Assembly (NCBI GenBank): GCA_018823285.1
Contig: JAHJIQ010000034.1
Span: 17,422 to 81,421, forward strand
Reading direction: 5' to 3'
DNA: 64,000 bases
Source of the DNA: Pseudomonadota bacterium
GTDB taxonomy: Bacteria > Desulfobacterota > Desulfobulbia > Desulfobulbales > JAGXFP01
Shown: piece by piece, positions 43,007 to 52,918 of the stretch
How the letters are laid out: the number at the start of each line of letters is the position of its first letter
Position numbering within the stretch: position 1 is the stretch's first letter
Translations under genes and position numbers: made by a program
Notes under the pieces: model-generated
Databases searched by the model: none
Told to the model about the DNA's origin: nothing
What the model saw: only the letters and a program-made list of their open reading frames with translations

Positions 43007-43642
43007 ATGTCGGAACGCATCAACGAGATCTATCGCCGCCTCCTGGACCACTTCGGCCCCCAGGGCTGGTGGCCCGGCGAGACCCCCTTCGAAGTCATGG
43101 TGGGAGCGGTTCTGACCCAGAACACCAACTGGGGCAATGTCGAGAAAGCGATCACCAATCTGAAGAACGCGGGGTTTCTCTCTCTTGAAGCCCTCGCCGA
43201 CCTCGACCGGAATGTTCTTGCCGAACTGATCAGACCGTCCGGCTATTACAACCTCAAAGCAAAACGGCTCAAAAACCTGCTCGCCGCCATTACCGAAAAT
43301 GAGGGAGATCTTGATGATTATTTCGCCTGTGATCTTGAAACATTGCGGGAAAAACTGCTTCAGGTCAAAGGAATCGGCCCGGAGACGGCCGATTCAATCA
43401 TCCTCTACGCCGCCGAAAAACCAAGCTTTGTGGTTGATGCCTACACCGTCAGAATTCTACGCCGGCATGATCTGGTCTGGGAGGAGGCGGATTATCACGA
43501 GATCAGGGAACTGTTCATGGACTCCCTGCCGGAAGACACAGCGCTCTACAACGAATATCATGCCCTGATCGTAAAAACCGCCAAAGAATTCTGCCTGAAA
43601 AACAACCCCCGCTGTGAAGAGTGCCCCCTGAAAGGCATTTAA
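43007..43642 (+). CDS. HhH-GPD DNA glycosylase (COG2231, MagIII-like)
   Basis: 211 residues of the endonuclease III superfamily. WWPGETPFEVMVGAVLTQNT and IRPSGYYNLKAKRLKNL closely match Helicobacter MagIII, a 3-methyladenine glycosylase. The helix-hairpin-helix VKGIGPETADSIIL has Glu where Nth has its catalytic Lys, so it should be a monofunctional glycosylase; the catalytic Asp is kept in VVDAYTVRI. The C-terminus has CX6CX2C, then stops (CPLKGI), so one of the four Cys of the usual 4Fe-4S loop is missing. The stop overlaps the tail of ald by 4 bp on the other strand. Confidence 0.88.
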   Translation: MSERINEIYRRLLDHFGPQGWWPGETPFEVMVGAVLTQNTNWGNVEKAITNLKNAGFLSLEALADLDRNVLAELIRPSGYYNLKAKRLKNLLAAITENEGDLDDYFACDLETLREKLLQVKGIGPETADSIILYAAEKPSFVVDAYTVRILRRHDLVWEEADYHEIRELFMDSLPEDTALYNEYHALIVKTAKEFCLKNNPRCEECPLKGI

Positions 43643-44754
43643 AAGCGCAGCTCGCACCAGTCTCGATTCTGAGCTTCCGCAACATCCCGGTTATGCAGAA
43701 AACCCTGGTGGGTATCGACCCCTTTCCGCAAAGCAGGATCAGAGTCGACCGCCTCTATTAAACCCCGGTTCGCTATCTGCAGCACGTACGGCAAGGTAAC
43801 CCTGGTCAATCCGGAGGTGGAGGTCCGGGGGACTGCGCCCGGCATATTGGCCACACAGTAATGAATCACCCCCTCCTCCTCGTAAACCGGCTCCCGGTGG
43901 GTGGTCGCCCGTGAGGTTGCAAAACAGCCGCCCTGATCAATGGCCACATCGACGATCACCGAACCCTTGCGCATGGTCTGCACCATCCGCCGCGAGACCA
44001 GACACGGGGCCCTGCCACCGGGGATAAGAACCGCGCCGATCACCAGCTCGGACTGCGGCAGAAGTTTTGCAAGTTCCTCCGGCCCGGAAACAGCTGTCTC
44101 CAGGGTAAGGGATGATTTCTGAAACTCCCTGCTGATCCGGGCGAGTTTGTCCGGATTGCGGCCCGCCATCGTCACTTTTGCTCCCATCCCGAGGGCCACC
44201 CGGGCCGCACTGGTGCCGACAGTTCCGCTGCCGATGATCAGGACACGAGCGCCATCAACCCCGGAAACCCCGCCCAAAAGAATCCCCAGGCCACCCTGCT
44301 CTTTTTCCAGATAATGCGCCCCGGCCTGGATCGACAGTTTGCCGGCCACTTCACTCATCGGCGCGAGCAGAGGAAGCGAGCCGTCAGCCAGCTGCACCGT
44401 CTCATAGCCGATGGCCGTCACCTTGCTCGCCAGGAGTTGTTCGGTCAGCTCCGGGAGCGGCGCCAGATGGAGATAGGTAAAGAGGATCAGATTTTCACGC
44501 AACAATGGGTATTCGGCGGGGAGCGGCTCCTTGACCTTGACCACCATGGCAGCCCGGTCCCAGACCTCTGCCGCCGAAGAGACGATCTCGGCACCGGCAG
44601 CCAGAAAGTCCTCGTCGCTGATCCCGCTGCCGGATCCCGCCCCCCGTTCAACAAGGACCGGATGCCCAGCGGCCGTCAGTTTCCCGACCCCTTCCGGAAT
44701 CATCGCCACCCGGTTTTCCTGGGGTTTGATCTCTCTGGGAACACCGATGATCAT
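43639..44754 (-). CDS. ald: Alanine dehydrogenase
   Basis: 371 residues from the ATG at 44754, the family length; the frame extends to 44850 in unrelated repeat-like sequence. MIIGVPREIKPQENRVAM is the classic start, GAGSGSGISDEDF and VMVKVKEPLP-type (AAMVVKVKEPLPAEY) segments bind substrate, and VLIIGSGTVGTSAARVALGMGAKV is the NAD-binding Rossmann motif. It reversibly deaminates alanine to pyruvate with NAD, and so could feed carbon and electrons into anaerobic respiration. It ends tail-to-tail with the glycosylase gene, sharing TTAA. Confidence 0.96.
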   Translation of the reverse strand: MIIGVPREIKPQENRVAMIPEGVGKLTAAGHPVLVERGAGSGSGISDEDFLAAGAEIVSSAAEVWDRAAMVVKVKEPLPAEYPLLRENLILFTYLHLAPLPELTEQLLASKVTAIGYETVQLADGSLPLLAPMSEVAGKLSIQAGAHYLEKEQGGLGILLGGVSGVDGARVLIIGSGTVGTSAARVALGMGAKVTMAGRNPDKLARISREFQKSSLTLETAVSGPEELAKLLPQSELVIGAVLIPGGRAPCLVSRRMVQTMRKGSVIVDVAIDQGGCFATSRATTHREPVYEEEGVIHYCVANMPGAVPRTSTSGLTRVTLPYVLQIANRGLIEAVDSDPALRKGVDTHQGFLHNRDVAEAQNRDWCELRF

Positions 44755-44805
44755 AATTCGTCCCTCCTCAACCACTGAGCAACCCGCCGCCGGAAAACCG
44801 GAAGT

Positions 44806-44909
44806 GAAAAGTGCAGAGTGAAGAGTGAAGAATTGAACTGAAAAAAACACATCGGAAAGAGGGAGAGACCTCCCTCTCTTAACTCTTCATTCTTAATTCT
44901 TCACTGCCT
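44806..44909. repeat. Intergenic simple-sequence inverted repeat
   Basis: AGTGAAGAATT (near 44822-44834) and its complement AATTCTTCACT (near 44896-44906), with flanking GAGTGAAGAGT-type heptad-like units, can form a hairpin between the gene at 44917-49161 and ald. Similar CTCTTCA-rich runs occur at 37727-37762 and an AATGCAAAATG/CATTTTGCATT pair at 49262-49378. Confidence 0.5.
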
Positions 44910-44916
44910 AAAAAGG

Positions 44917-47900
44917 CTATATCGGCAGGATATGAATCTCTTCCTTGACCGGATGGACCCCTTTCAGGAAGAGGCCTTTGCGGCCGTCGATACTGATCTC
45001 GTCGCCGAACCTGATCTCCTGGCCGTTGATCTCGGCCCTTTCTTCGGTATCATAGACCTTCAGGGCGTTGCAGCCGACCGCGCAGGTCTTTTCCAGCCTC
45101 AGGGTGACCACCGAGGCATGCGAGGTCTGGCCGCCGCGGGCGGTGAGAAGGCCGTCGACCCGGGCGATATCGCGGATGTCCTCCGGCACGGTGTCCTGCC
45201 GGATCAGGATCAGCGGGGTATCCGGATCCTGTTCCCGCAGGGCGTTGATGTTGGCGGCGGTAAAGACAGCCCGGCCGGAGAGGGCGCTGCCGCTCACCCC
45301 GATACAGTGGCCGAGAACATAGGGCCTGATATCGCAATCGAAAACGAGGAAGCGCTCCTTCTTCTTGATCGTGATCATGTCCCTGGTCTGCAGAAGATAG
45401 AGATCTTCGGCTTTCGGCCCTTCGAAGGTGAATTCAATTTCCTGGGGGTTCCAGTGTTTCACATAGACCAGATCGCGGGAGATCTCAAGGAGCCGCTGGT
45501 ACACCGCCGGGAATTTCTTTTCCAGAGACATCTCCCCGTCCCGGCCGTCGATCTCCGACTGCTCGACCGAAACCGGGTGGGTGGCGACGAGTCCGCTGAC
45601 GATATCCTCTCCCTGATCGCTCACCGCATAGTCTCCCCACAGGGCCACCCGCCGCACTTTCCGGTAGGGGTGGGCGGTGAAGAGAACCCCGCTGCCGGAA
45701 CTGTCGCCAAGGTTGCCGAACACCATCTGCTGAACGATCACCGCCGTTCCCCAGTTTTCCGAAACATCCATCAACTCCCGGTATTCGCGGGTCTTCTCGG
45801 CATCCCATGACTGGAGGACCATTTCGATCGCCCCGGTGAGCTGCAGCCAGGGATCATCGGGAATTTCAATGCCGGCACTGCGGATGTTTTCCCGGTACTC
45901 CAAGGCCAGTTCCTTCATCTGGCCCGGGCTGAAATGCTTTTTCACCTCGACCTTGTGTCTTTTTTTTGCGCTGTTCATCAGGGCCTGAAATTTATCCCGG
46001 TCAAGCCCTCCGGTCATCGCCCACGACTGCAGAAAGCGCCGGTAATTGTCCCAGGCGAAATACTCCTTGCCGCTGCTTCTGGCAAATCCTTCGACAATGT
46101 CTTCGTTTAAGCCGACGTTATGGATGGTGGCCATCATCCCCGGCATCGAGATTGCCGAACCGCTCCGCACCGAGAGCAGAAGCGGGGTTTCCGGATCGCC
46201 GAAATTCCTGCCGGTCGCGGCTTCGATCTCGCTCAGCATGTCCCTGATCCGGGCCATCAGATCGTCCCGGGCCCGGCTGAACTTCTTGACCACCGGCCAG
46301 CACCGGAAAATCTCGGTGGTGATGACAAATCCCTGGGGCACCGGTTTGCCGTCGGCGGCAAGCTGGGTCAGGTTGTACCCCTTGTTGCCGAGCAGAATCA
46401 GGTTCTTGGAAAAAGGCCCCCGCTCGGTCAGGGAGCTGATCACCATCTCCGGGTTGTAGGTCATCAGGAGATCGAGGGACTTCTCATCAAGAACATCCCG
46501 CTGGTTCTCGAGGGTCTGGTAGATTCGGGTGATAAAATTATCCAGATGCTGGAGGCCGAAGGTCCCGGCGATCAGGTCACGCAGGAAGGTCTCTGACAGC
46601 CTGTGGGTACTGCCGGTCGCATCGCCCGCACTCCAGAGAGAGCGATATTTGGCCAGGAGATTATCCTCACCGCTGCAGATCTGGGGAACGATGATGGCGA
46701 TATTGCCCTCGTGGATGTTGGTATAGTAGGCGTAGATGACATCCTTCACCCCTTCTGACAACCCCCGGAAGATATCAAGATACTGGGTATAGGAAAAGCG
46801 CTTGATCCCGATGGAGCTGGAGAGAAAGGAAAGATAGGTCTCAAGGCGCCGGCTGGTGATCCCGTCGATGCTGAGCGCCCGCAGATAAAGCCGTAAACAC
46901 TTGATTATTTTAATAAAAGTCGCCCTGGTGATAAACGAGGGGTTGACGATCTCCGGCAGTTTTTCCAGATAGATGTTCGCCAGGTTCTCCAGCCTGAAGG
47001 TGAGCCCCAGGGCATCGAATTTACGCTCCCGATAGCGGCCGTAGACCGACGGGATATCAACGGCGATGTGCCGCTTGTGATAGATGTCCTCCTTGGCCTC
47101 GAACTGCTCTTCGCTTAAAATGACCTCCTGCAGGTTTTCGAGGCTCGTCAGAAGCGCATCGAGGTTCTGGAAGACATCGCTCGATTCCAGGGCGACCAGC
47201 AGGTCGGTCATTTCCGGGAAGCCGCTGTTGGCCGCCTGTTCAAGCTGCAGCCGCAGTTCCTGAAAACCGAGGTTGTACTTCTGGTTGACCAGCCTGAACA
47301 TCCTGACCAAGAGAGAAAAGCGCCGGGTTTCCGTTTCCGACAGGTCCGTCTGGCGACTGATGAACGAATCAAAGCGACGTTCCTCCCAGTTGAAAATCTG
47401 CTCAATCCCGGTGGTCCCGCGGCTGCTCATCATCCTGGTCATCAGGGTATGCAGATCATCCACATACACCCCTTCGGTCCGGATCTGTTTGAGTACCTCC
47501 TCCGGCAAGTACGGAGCGAGAACGCTTTTGTCCAGCGAATTCCAGAAATCGAAGATCGCGAGGATGAAATCAACAATCAGGTTGCTGCTCTCGACATGGC
47601 TCTGCTTCCTCAGAAAATGGATCAGCAGGTCCTTGCGCTGGTGAATTTCATCGATCTCGGTGGAAACGTCGCGTAGGATTCCTTCCGCCCCGATCTCGTT
47701 GAAGAAAACCGGCATCAGCTTGGCAAACTGCTTGACCAGGTTGTAGACCGGTTCGATCGGGTGATTGAGCAGGCTGCTGATGTCCCGCTGGAAGAGGTCG
47801 GTGTCCTTGACACAGGTCCCGGAGAGCTTCAGGTTGATGATCAGCGCGGAGAAGAGAGTGGAGCACCACTTTGGCTCCTGCATGATCAGGGAGAGCCAGA

Positions 47901-49161
47901 CCCTGATGTTTTCAAGGTGGGAGGGGTTGTATATCGGCTGCCATTCCTCATCGACCCCGCTCACCTTGGCGTACTGAAAACCAAACCGGACCGTTTCCCA
48001 GAGGAAGGTCTCCACCAGGCGGCTGCTCTCCCGCTTGAAAACCTCGGTGCCGAGGACCTGGATGCACTGCAGGGAGGTGTGCGGGTATCGCCTGACATTG
48101 GCCTTCAGAAGCTTGAAGGTGGTCAGGAGGAAGGACTCGATCTCTTCGAAATCCTGCTGCCGGATCAGCTGGATCAGGCTGCGGTTGATCTCCCTTAAGG
48201 TCTCTTCATGGATCAGGTAGAGCCCGGCGGTGTCCATGATCCGGAACAGGAAGAGAAGTTTTCGGTTTTCGGCAAACCGGTCGGGAGCTGCGCTTTCGAC
48301 GATATCGCCACCTTCCTCAACCAGTTTTTCCGGAATCTGTTTGTACAGCCGGACCAGATCCATATGCGCGGGCAGCTCCAGAAGATGCTCCAGCGCCGAC
48401 CTCGGGCTCTCATCAACAGCAATGGCCTCGGCCTCCTTTCGATGCACGTTGATCTGCTGATGCGAGATGGCATTGAACAGCTGGCCTGCCTGCCAGCCGC
48501 TGCACAGATCACCGCATTCCGCGGCAAACCAGGGCTGGGGGTCTTCCTCCTGGAGCCAGTACTCATAATTGAGCTGGAGGATCTTCTTCATCAACCCGGC
48601 CAGATCGGTAAAATCGTAATCCGACCGCCCGGCCTTCTCCAGCATGGTCCGGGCGATCTTTTTGATCGGGTGGTGTCCCTGGACCATAAACAGCATCGTG
48701 CTTTCCTCAAGCTCCTGCAGCTGCCGGAAGCAGAAGGCAAGGGCCGACTCGTAGCGCGGCAGATCTTCAAGCTCGAGGGCGGAAATCATCTTTTCCAGGT
48801 AGGCCAGCAGAGACTCCATCGCCATCGCCAGCTGGTTCTCGTTCTTTCTGGTTTCCCCGGCCGCCTTCAGATAGATCAGACAGAACTGCTCAAGGGCCTC
48901 CGGCCCCTTTTCGTGCCGCTTGTAGTGATTCAGGTTTTTCAGGGTGAAAGCCCGCAGCTTGGGCAGGATGATCATCCAGTTGTGGAAGGGATGGCTGATC
49001 TCGTAGAGCAGATAGTGGAGGCTGTTGGCAATGCCCTTGTAGGAACCGACAATTTCCTGAAGGACCGCATAGGACGGATCAATCTCGACTTCGCTGACCG
49101 CAGTTTCCAGCAGATTGGCTTTCAGGGCATCCGATTCGATCTCTGGCTTGTCGGAAGTCAT
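44917..49161 (-). CDS. PPDK-like protein: large novel N-terminus + ATP-grasp + phosphohistidine domain
   Basis: 1414 residues. The first 900 or so are helical with no domain I recognise. From about 915 a PPDK-type ATP-grasp domain follows (LGNKGYNLTQLAADGKPVPQGFVITTE; LLSVRSGSAISMPGMMATIHNVGLN, close to pyruvate phosphate dikinase). Near 1290-1400 is the swivelling phosphohistidine domain with PEDIRDIA and TARGGQTSHASVV, whose His (about residue 1345) carries the phosphate. The PEP/pyruvate-binding TIM barrel that ends true PPDK and PEP synthase is absent; the protein stops at IHILPI. So it may phosphorylate something other than pyruvate, presented by the N-terminal region, or act in trans. 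It lies between ald and gapA, all on the minus strand. Confidence 0.85.
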   Translation of the reverse strand: MTSDKPEIESDALKANLLETAVSEVEIDPSYAVLQEIVGSYKGIANSLHYLLYEISHPFHNWMIILPKLRAFTLKNLNHYKRHEKGPEALEQFCLIYLKAAGETRKNENQLAMAMESLLAYLEKMISALELEDLPRYESALAFCFRQLQELEESTMLFMVQGHHPIKKIARTMLEKAGRSDYDFTDLAGLMKKILQLNYEYWLQEEDPQPWFAAECGDLCSGWQAGQLFNAISHQQINVHRKEAEAIAVDESPRSALEHLLELPAHMDLVRLYKQIPEKLVEEGGDIVESAAPDRFAENRKLLFLFRIMDTAGLYLIHEETLREINRSLIQLIRQQDFEEIESFLLTTFKLLKANVRRYPHTSLQCIQVLGTEVFKRESSRLVETFLWETVRFGFQYAKVSGVDEEWQPIYNPSHLENIRVWLSLIMQEPKWCSTLFSALIINLKLSGTCVKDTDLFQRDISSLLNHPIEPVYNLVKQFAKLMPVFFNEIGAEGILRDVSTEIDEIHQRKDLLIHFLRKQSHVESSNLIVDFILAIFDFWNSLDKSVLAPYLPEEVLKQIRTEGVYVDDLHTLMTRMMSSRGTTGIEQIFNWEERRFDSFISRQTDLSETETRRFSLLVRMFRLVNQKYNLGFQELRLQLEQAANSGFPEMTDLLVALESSDVFQNLDALLTSLENLQEVILSEEQFEAKEDIYHKRHIAVDIPSVYGRYRERKFDALGLTFRLENLANIYLEKLPEIVNPSFITRATFIKIIKCLRLYLRALSIDGITSRRLETYLSFLSSSIGIKRFSYTQYLDIFRGLSEGVKDVIYAYYTNIHEGNIAIIVPQICSGEDNLLAKYRSLWSAGDATGSTHRLSETFLRDLIAGTFGLQHLDNFITRIYQTLENQRDVLDEKSLDLLMTYNPEMVISSLTERGPFSKNLILLGNKGYNLTQLAADGKPVPQGFVITTEIFRCWPVVKKFSRARDDLMARIRDMLSEIEAATGRNFGDPETPLLLSVRSGSAISMPGMMATIHNVGLNEDIVEGFARSSGKEYFAWDNYRRFLQSWAMTGGLDRDKFQALMNSAKKRHKVEVKKHFSPGQMKELALEYRENIRSAGIEIPDDPWLQLTGAIEMVLQSWDAEKTREYRELMDVSENWGTAVIVQQMVFGNLGDSSGSGVLFTAHPYRKVRRVALWGDYAVSDQGEDIVSGLVATHPVSVEQSEIDGRDGEMSLEKKFPAVYQRLLEISRDLVYVKHWNPQEIEFTFEGPKAEDLYLLQTRDMITIKKKERFLVFDCDIRPYVLGHCIGVSGSALSGRAVFTAANINALREQDPDTPLILIRQDTVPEDIRDIARVDGLLTARGGQTSHASVVTLRLEKTCAVGCNALKVYDTEERAEINGQEIRFGDEISIDGRKGLFLKGVHPVKEEIHILPI

Positions 49162-49393
49162 AAATTTTTCCGCTCAGGAAAGGGGTAAAAAAACGGCATG
49201 GAGGTCAGCCGATCTGAACCCCATGCCGTAAGTTTAAACTCAATCCGGCAAAGCCGGAAGGGAAAAATTTAGAATGTAGAATGCAAAATGCAAAATGCAG
49301 AATGTGGGGTCACCTCTGACTTCAGATTATCAATTATGCCTTTCATTTTTCATTCTCCATTTTTCATTTTGCATTGGCTCCGCAAAGCGGAGA

Positions 49394-50398
49394 TCAGATC
49401 AGCTTCTTTCCTTCCATATGCCGGATCAGATCGAGGACCCGGTTCGAGTAGCCCCATTCGTTATCGTACCAGCTCAACACCTTGACCATGTTGCCGATCA
49501 CCTTGGTGGACATGGCATCCACCACCGACGAGTGGGGGTTCCCCTGGTAATCGATCGAGACCAGCGGCTCGTCGGAATATCCCAGATACCGGTTCGCTTC
49601 CTCAGCCAGCGCCTGATTGACCTCGGATACCGTGGTTTCCTTTTCAACTTCCATCACCGCGTCAACCAGAGAAACATTCGGGGTGGGAACACGCACCGCC
49701 AGGCCATCGAATTTTCCCTTCAGCTCCGGGATGACCAGAGACACCGCGGCGGCCGCCCCGGTCTTGGTCGGGATCATCGACAGGGCCGCAGCTCTTGCCC
49801 GGCGCAGGTCCGAATGGGGGAAATCAAGAATCCGCTGGTCGTTGGTATAGGCATGAACGGTGGTCATGAGCCCCTTTTTAATCCCGAACCGGTCCAGGAT
49901 CACCTTGGCGAAAGGTGCCAGACAATTGGTGGTGCAGGAGGCGTTTGAAACAATGTTATGCTCGGTCGGGTCATACTCATCTTCATTCACGCCCATGACG
50001 ATAGTCTTCACCTCGCCCTTGGCGGGCGCCGAGATCACAACTTTTTTCGCCCCGCCGTCGAGATGGGCCTGCGCCTTGTCGGAATGGGTGAACAGACCGG
50101 TGGATTCGATCACGTAATCAACCCCGAGATCCCCCCAGGGAATGTCTGCCGGGTTGCGGTGGGAAAAGATCTCCACCTCCCGGCCGCCGACATTGATCCC
50201 TTTTTCGACGCCCTTGACTTCCTGCCCATAAACACCCATGACCGAATCATATTTCAGCAGATGGGCCAGGGTCGCGTTATCGGTCAGATCGTTGAGGGCC
50301 ACTATTTCGATATCACCGAAGGCCGGATCCAGATCACGGGCCCGAAAAATATTCCTGCCGATCCTGCCAAAACCGTTAATCCCGACTCGAATTGTCAT
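49394..50398 (-). CDS. gapA: Glyceraldehyde-3-phosphate dehydrogenase, type I
   Basis: 334 residues, normal length. [17 protein letters not shown] is the NAD-binding start, [15 protein letters not shown] carries the catalytic Cys (near residue 154), and TVHAYTNDQ the catalytic His. [16 protein letters not shown] ends the catalytic domain. It oxidises and phosphorylates glyceraldehyde-3-phosphate in glycolysis or gluconeogenesis. AAGGAG lies before the ATG. The next gene downstream on this strand is the PPDK-like protein, after a 230-bp gap with an inverted repeat. Confidence 0.97.
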   Translation of the reverse strand: MTIRVGINGFGRIGRNIFRARDLDPAFGDIEIVALNDLTDNATLAHLLKYDSVMGVYGQEVKGVEKGINVGGREVEIFSHRNPADIPWGDLGVDYVIESTGLFTHSDKAQAHLDGGAKKVVISAPAKGEVKTIVMGVNEDEYDPTEHNIVSNASCTTNCLAPFAKVILDRFGIKKGLMTTVHAYTNDQRILDFPHSDLRRARAAALSMIPTKTGAAAAVSLVIPELKGKFDGLAVRVPTPNVSLVDAVMEVEKETTVSEVNQALAEEANRYLGYSDEPLVSIDYQGNPHSSVVDAMSTKVIGNMVKVLSWYDNEWGYSNRVLDLIRHMEGKKLI

Positions 50399-50813
50399 TT
50401 TATTTCTCCTTGAAGGTCGCTCTTCACCCGATGAGATCCGGGTATTTTCCTGACAACTTTTCTAGAAGGTTACCACGAATGGCACACCTGCTTGCAAGTA
50501 CTTTTTATCTCGGGGAAAATACGGTAAGTATACAAACATGTCGCGCCGCCATAACCGGCATTTGTTCTTATCCTGAATCCGTGACGGCTTCACAGAGAAA
50601 TATTCGATATCACTCTGTTATTACGAATTTATTGAAGCTGGATCAACGGCGACTTCGATTCACCCGCCGCCCGTCGGGGCGCCCGACAAGGAAGGACCTG
50701 CTTCGTTGGCAAATCGTTGATATACCGCAGTATAATCAACATCGTTGCCCCCTTGCATCTCCTCCCTTCTCAAACGCTCACGGATTCAGGCTTATCAAAA
50801 AAAGGAAAACTCA
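50399..50813. promoter_or_regulatory. Divergent intergenic region with promoter/operator for the SEC-C gene
   Basis: 415 bases between gapA and the SEC-C gene. On the plus strand TTGGCA (50706-50711), a 19-bp spacer and TATAAT (50731-50736) form a plausible promoter. An imperfect palindrome, GTTGATATAC/GTATAATCAAC (50716-50740), overlaps its -10 and could be an operator. No clear gapA promoter is seen. Confidence 0.4.
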
Positions 50814-52853
50814 ATGCATGACGACAGAGACGGATCAAATGGGCATATACTGGAACGGTTTCTTTTCGACGCGGTCGCGGAACTCCTGCGCCACGAGGAT
50901 GAAGAAAAATTTTTCGCCTGGATGCGCCGCAACACCGCCGACTATTTATTCATCGACGGGCTGCCGGCGAACGAAGAAATGGATAAGCATTTTGCCGCCA
51001 CCATGGCCCGCATGCTCTGGGATGTGACCCCGCTGCCGGGCCATAATTTCCAGACCAGACCGGGGGCCGCTCCGGAAAGAAACTCGCCGTGCCCCTGCGG
51101 GTCCGGGAAAAAATACAAACAGTGCTGCCGGCAGTTTGAATCGAGCACCCCTGCGCTCACCAGTGACCAGATGTGGCCGGTGGTCATTGGCCTGTTGTCG
51201 CCGTCGGAACTGGAAAGGGCCTGCGCTTCCGGCAATGCGCCGCTCGAGGCCCTGGGCGCCGCGGCTGAAAGGCTCTTGGCCGAGGATAAACCGAAAAAGG
51301 CTCTGCAGATTATCGAACCGCTTTTTCGATCACCGGCCAATTTCAAGAAAAAGGATATGGACCTCCTCTTTGAAATGCTCTTATACATCTATGAACAACT
51401 GGGATACTCCGGCAAGAAGATACAGATGATTGACCGGATTATCGAACAGGCCCCCAGATCACCGCTTCGCGGCTCGGCCTTTCAGCGGCGGGCAGCAATC
51501 TGCATGGATGGGGGAGACGACCGCTCGGCGTGGCATTATTTCCAGCGTGCGCAACAGGACAATCCGGATGATCCGTCCAACGGCGTGCTTGAAATTAATC
51601 TGCTGGTTGCGGAATCCCGTTTCGAAAAGGCCAAGGCCCGCGCCGGATTCTGGCTGAAGAAGTGCGGGAAACTGAAATCGGTCGCGGAAGTAACGGAAGA
51701 TTTCTTCCGCGAGGCGTCCAGCAATCCGCAAAACCTCTTCAGCGATATCGCCATCGGTATGGCGGGCGGCGCCGGAGGCAGGTTGAAAAAATGGCTGGCC
51801 GAGGTTTCCGGGCGAAAGCTTCCGAGTTACACCTTCACAAAAGAAACAATCGAAATGCCGGGTCCGCCTCCGGAAGAGAAAAGAAAGCCGGAACAACAAT
51901 CGCTGTTTACGACTTTTTCCCGGGAGGAGCACGACGATGGTGATGGGCTGTCGGAATCCGCCGGGGAAGAGACAGCGTTTTCCTGCGAAAGCATCATCCT
52001 GGAGCCTCCCGGACCGGTGCGGACGGTTGAAAAACAATGGCGGAATCGATTCAATTTCTCCAAACCCTTCTCCATCCATTTGCAGACCCGGGGAGAATTC
52101 GATCCCTGGGACCCTGATTTGGAAAAAGAGTGGTGTGACTTCCTGGATCGTCATCCTGAGGCCTTTGACAGCCTGGAGATCCTCGATGATATCGCAGGCG
52201 CCGTTGAAATTCATCCGGAAGGCCGGCAACCCTGGATCATGTTGGAATTGTCGCCGGGCCTGTTGCAACGCGCCTCCGAGATTATCAAGCTGGCGCTGGC
52301 CGACGAGCCGGATGCGGTGGTCACATGGCTGATCTCGGCCAACCGCCCCGCACTGCGCCTCCTCTACCGGCACTATCTGTATATCATGCATCATGGTGAT
52401 ATTGATGAATCGCTCGTCACCGGTCAATGGCTGCTTCGCTTGAATCCGACCGACAACCACGGCATTCGCGAAGACGTGATCAATGAACTGCTCAAGGCGG
52501 GAGCGGATGAGCAGGCCCTGGCCCTCGCCATGGGCTACCCGAATGATCTCATCCTGGCCACGTCCCTCGGCAAGGCCCTCGCCCTCTATCGCCTGCAGCG
52601 CATGGATGAGGCTAAAAAAGCGCTCGGCGAAGCCGTCCGCCGCAATCGACACGCGGTTGATTCCCTGGTCCGGGAGAGGGTCGGCAGGCCGAAGGTCTCG
52701 GAGATGGGGATCAGCATCGGCGGCAGGGACCAGGCCTGGATATACCGTCAGGATATGCGCAACACCTGGCAAGAGACGCCGGGCGCCATCGATTGGCTGA
52801 AAAAAACCGCCTCCCGCTTGAAAAAAGAATCAGAAAAGAAAAAAATGAACTGA
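50814..52853 (+). CDS. SEC-C motif and TPR-like protein
   Basis: 679 residues from the ATG at 50814 (AAGGAA upstream; the frame opens at 50745). A zinc-binding SEC-C motif, RNSPCPCGSGKKYKQCC, lies near residues 89-106. Helical repeat units of TPR or similar type follow (EDKPKKALQIIEPLFR, AWHYFQRAQQDNPDDPSNGVLEINLL, DEQALALAMGYPNDLILATSLGKALALYRLQRMDEAKKAL) with an acidic linker near 365-400. SEC-C modules bind SecB or nucleic acid-linked partners in several families, but the full protein is not one I can name. It is intracellular, without a signal peptide. Probable role: scaffold or regulator. Confidence 0.75.
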   Translation: MHDDRDGSNGHILERFLFDAVAELLRHEDEEKFFAWMRRNTADYLFIDGLPANEEMDKHFAATMARMLWDVTPLPGHNFQTRPGAAPERNSPCPCGSGKKYKQCCRQFESSTPALTSDQMWPVVIGLLSPSELERACASGNAPLEALGAAAERLLAEDKPKKALQIIEPLFRSPANFKKKDMDLLFEMLLYIYEQLGYSGKKIQMIDRIIEQAPRSPLRGSAFQRRAAICMDGGDDRSAWHYFQRAQQDNPDDPSNGVLEINLLVAESRFEKAKARAGFWLKKCGKLKSVAEVTEDFFREASSNPQNLFSDIAIGMAGGAGGRLKKWLAEVSGRKLPSYTFTKETIEMPGPPPEEKRKPEQQSLFTTFSREEHDDGDGLSESAGEETAFSCESIILEPPGPVRTVEKQWRNRFNFSKPFSIHLQTRGEFDPWDPDLEKEWCDFLDRHPEAFDSLEILDDIAGAVEIHPEGRQPWIMLELSPGLLQRASEIIKLALADEPDAVVTWLISANRPALRLLYRHYLYIMHHGDIDESLVTGQWLLRLNPTDNHGIREDVINELLKAGADEQALALAMGYPNDLILATSLGKALALYRLQRMDEAKKALGEAVRRNRHAVDSLVRERVGRPKVSEMGISIGGRDQAWIYRQDMRNTWQETPGAIDWLKKTASRLKKESEKKKMN

Positions 52854-52918
52854 TATCCAAAACCCTACAGACATTAATGAAATTGTCCGTTAGTTCTTTT
52901 GAATCAGGGGGCAATGCA

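Noticed and set aside
52793..52918. Earlier starts of the Cys-tailed protein within the SEC-C gene
   Set aside because: The ATG at 52919 has a better placed GGGGG site, and the extra residues only read through the end of the upstream gene in another frame.
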